From the NCBI GenBank assembly GCA_946182825.1, contig CAMGZH010000010.1:1-64000 (forward strand): a stretch of 64,000 bases of DNA, read 5' to 3'. A program made the position numbers and the translations under genes. The DNA comes from an uncultured Lachnospiraceae bacterium (lineage in GTDB: Bacteria > Bacillota > Clostridia > Lachnospirales > Lachnospiraceae). Shown here in pieces: positions 63,643 through 64,000 of the stretch. Position 1 is the stretch's first letter. Each line of letters begins with the position of its first letter. The notes under the pieces are model-generated. The model had not been told where the DNA came from, ran no database searches, and worked only from the letters and a program-made list of their open reading frames with translations.

Positions 63643-64000
63643 TTACTCCTTAACACCACCTAAGGTTACACCTTCAATGATGAATCGGCTTAACATAAGA
63701 TATACCAGGACGATCGGTACAATGGCGATCAAGATCATCATATATACTTTTCCCATATCAAATGTCATAAAGTCAGCTCCACGAAGGGTAGCGATCAGAA
63801 TAGGAAGTGTCTGCTTTTTCTTCGTAGAAATTACCAGTGCAGGAACGAAGTAGTTGTTCCATGCTCCGACAAATGTGAAGATTGCCTGTACGGCAATGGC
63901 CGGCTTCATGATTGGAATCACGATACGGTTAAATGTCATGAACTCATTGGAACCATCGATCCTTGCTGCCTCTACCAGTGACATCGGAAGAGATGCCAGC
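63643..64000 (-). CDS. Carbohydrate ABC permease, MalG type (partial)
   Basis: The C-terminal ~119 residues of a MalG-type permease; the frame runs off the window end. The EAA coupling loop LVEAARIDGSNEFMTFNRIV is present, followed by hydrophobic segments and the IEGVTLGGVKE ending of MalG-type permeases. It is the last gene of an operon, with a strong terminator after it. The sugar is unknown. Confidence 0.9.
   Translation of the reverse strand, partial: LASLPMSLVEAARIDGSNEFMTFNRIVIPIMKPAIAVQAIFTFVGAWNNYFVPALVISTKKKQTLPILIATLRGADFMTFDMGKVYMMILIAIVPIVLVYLMLSRFIIEGVTLGGVKE

Overview
The window looks like a chromosome segment from an anaerobic, low-to-mid GC gut Clostridia, most likely Lachnospiraceae. 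The signs are Firmicutes-type Shine-Dalgarno sites, KtrAB, LrgAB, a T-box leader, a small RelA/SpoT-type alarmone synthetase, a SleB-type hydrolase and many 4Fe-4S enzymes. I saw no rRNA, tRNA, CRISPR array or intact insertion sequence.

Layout. 1-368: structured GC-rich DNA without a gene. 369-2027: a ferredoxin / membrane 4Fe-4S / C_GCAxxG redox operon, divergent from an HxlR regulator. 2055-5489: chemoreceptor and MATE pump. 5610-10079: metNIQ importer with a divergent LysR regulator, and a second LysR gene. 10491-14896: old-yellow-enzyme/FAD oxidoreductase and KtrAB potassium uptake. 15041-20315: an AT-richer galactan block (GH53 without a signal peptide, ABC importer, LacI regulator). 20601-21503: SleB-type hydrolase. 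21639-31500: assimilatory sulfate block (sulfate ABC importer, CysDN, AprAB, and a LacI-type regulator in an unusual place).

31808-48023 is the most interesting part: one long run of same-strand, closely packed genes. It begins with a nitrogenase-like set (NifD-like, NifK-like, NifX-like, NifB-like, NifH-like). It continues with cystathionine gamma-lyase, an MccA-type cystathionine synthase, a second methionine-type ABC importer, MetY, an SsuABC-type importer, a DUF4418-like membrane protein and an FtsX/LolD-type ABC pair. A methionine gamma-lyase-like enzyme and a free methionine sulfoxide reductase lie just upstream. There is no NifEN or NifV. The NifD-like protein keeps candidate cluster cysteines but has Trp and Phe where nitrogenase has the N2-site Gln and His. 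The best reading is a nitrogenase-like reductase used for sulfur scavenging, related to or analogous to methylthio-alkane reductase, with released thiol or sulfide fed to MetY and MccAB. The substrate is not known from the sequence.

A 17-bp CymR-like box recurs before metNIQ, aprA, sbp and the methionine gamma-lyase-like gene. CRE/LacI-type sites recur before sbp, the nitrogenase-like run and, weakly, aprA. Together they suggest one sulfur regulon.

49693-64000: ordinary functions: alarmone synthetase, a receptor-type diguanylate cyclase, AI-2E family permease, esterase, LrgAB, a T-box-controlled gene pair ending in CstA, aspartate kinase, an HD / membrane / phosphatase operon, an AraC regulator, and a sugar permease cut by the window end.
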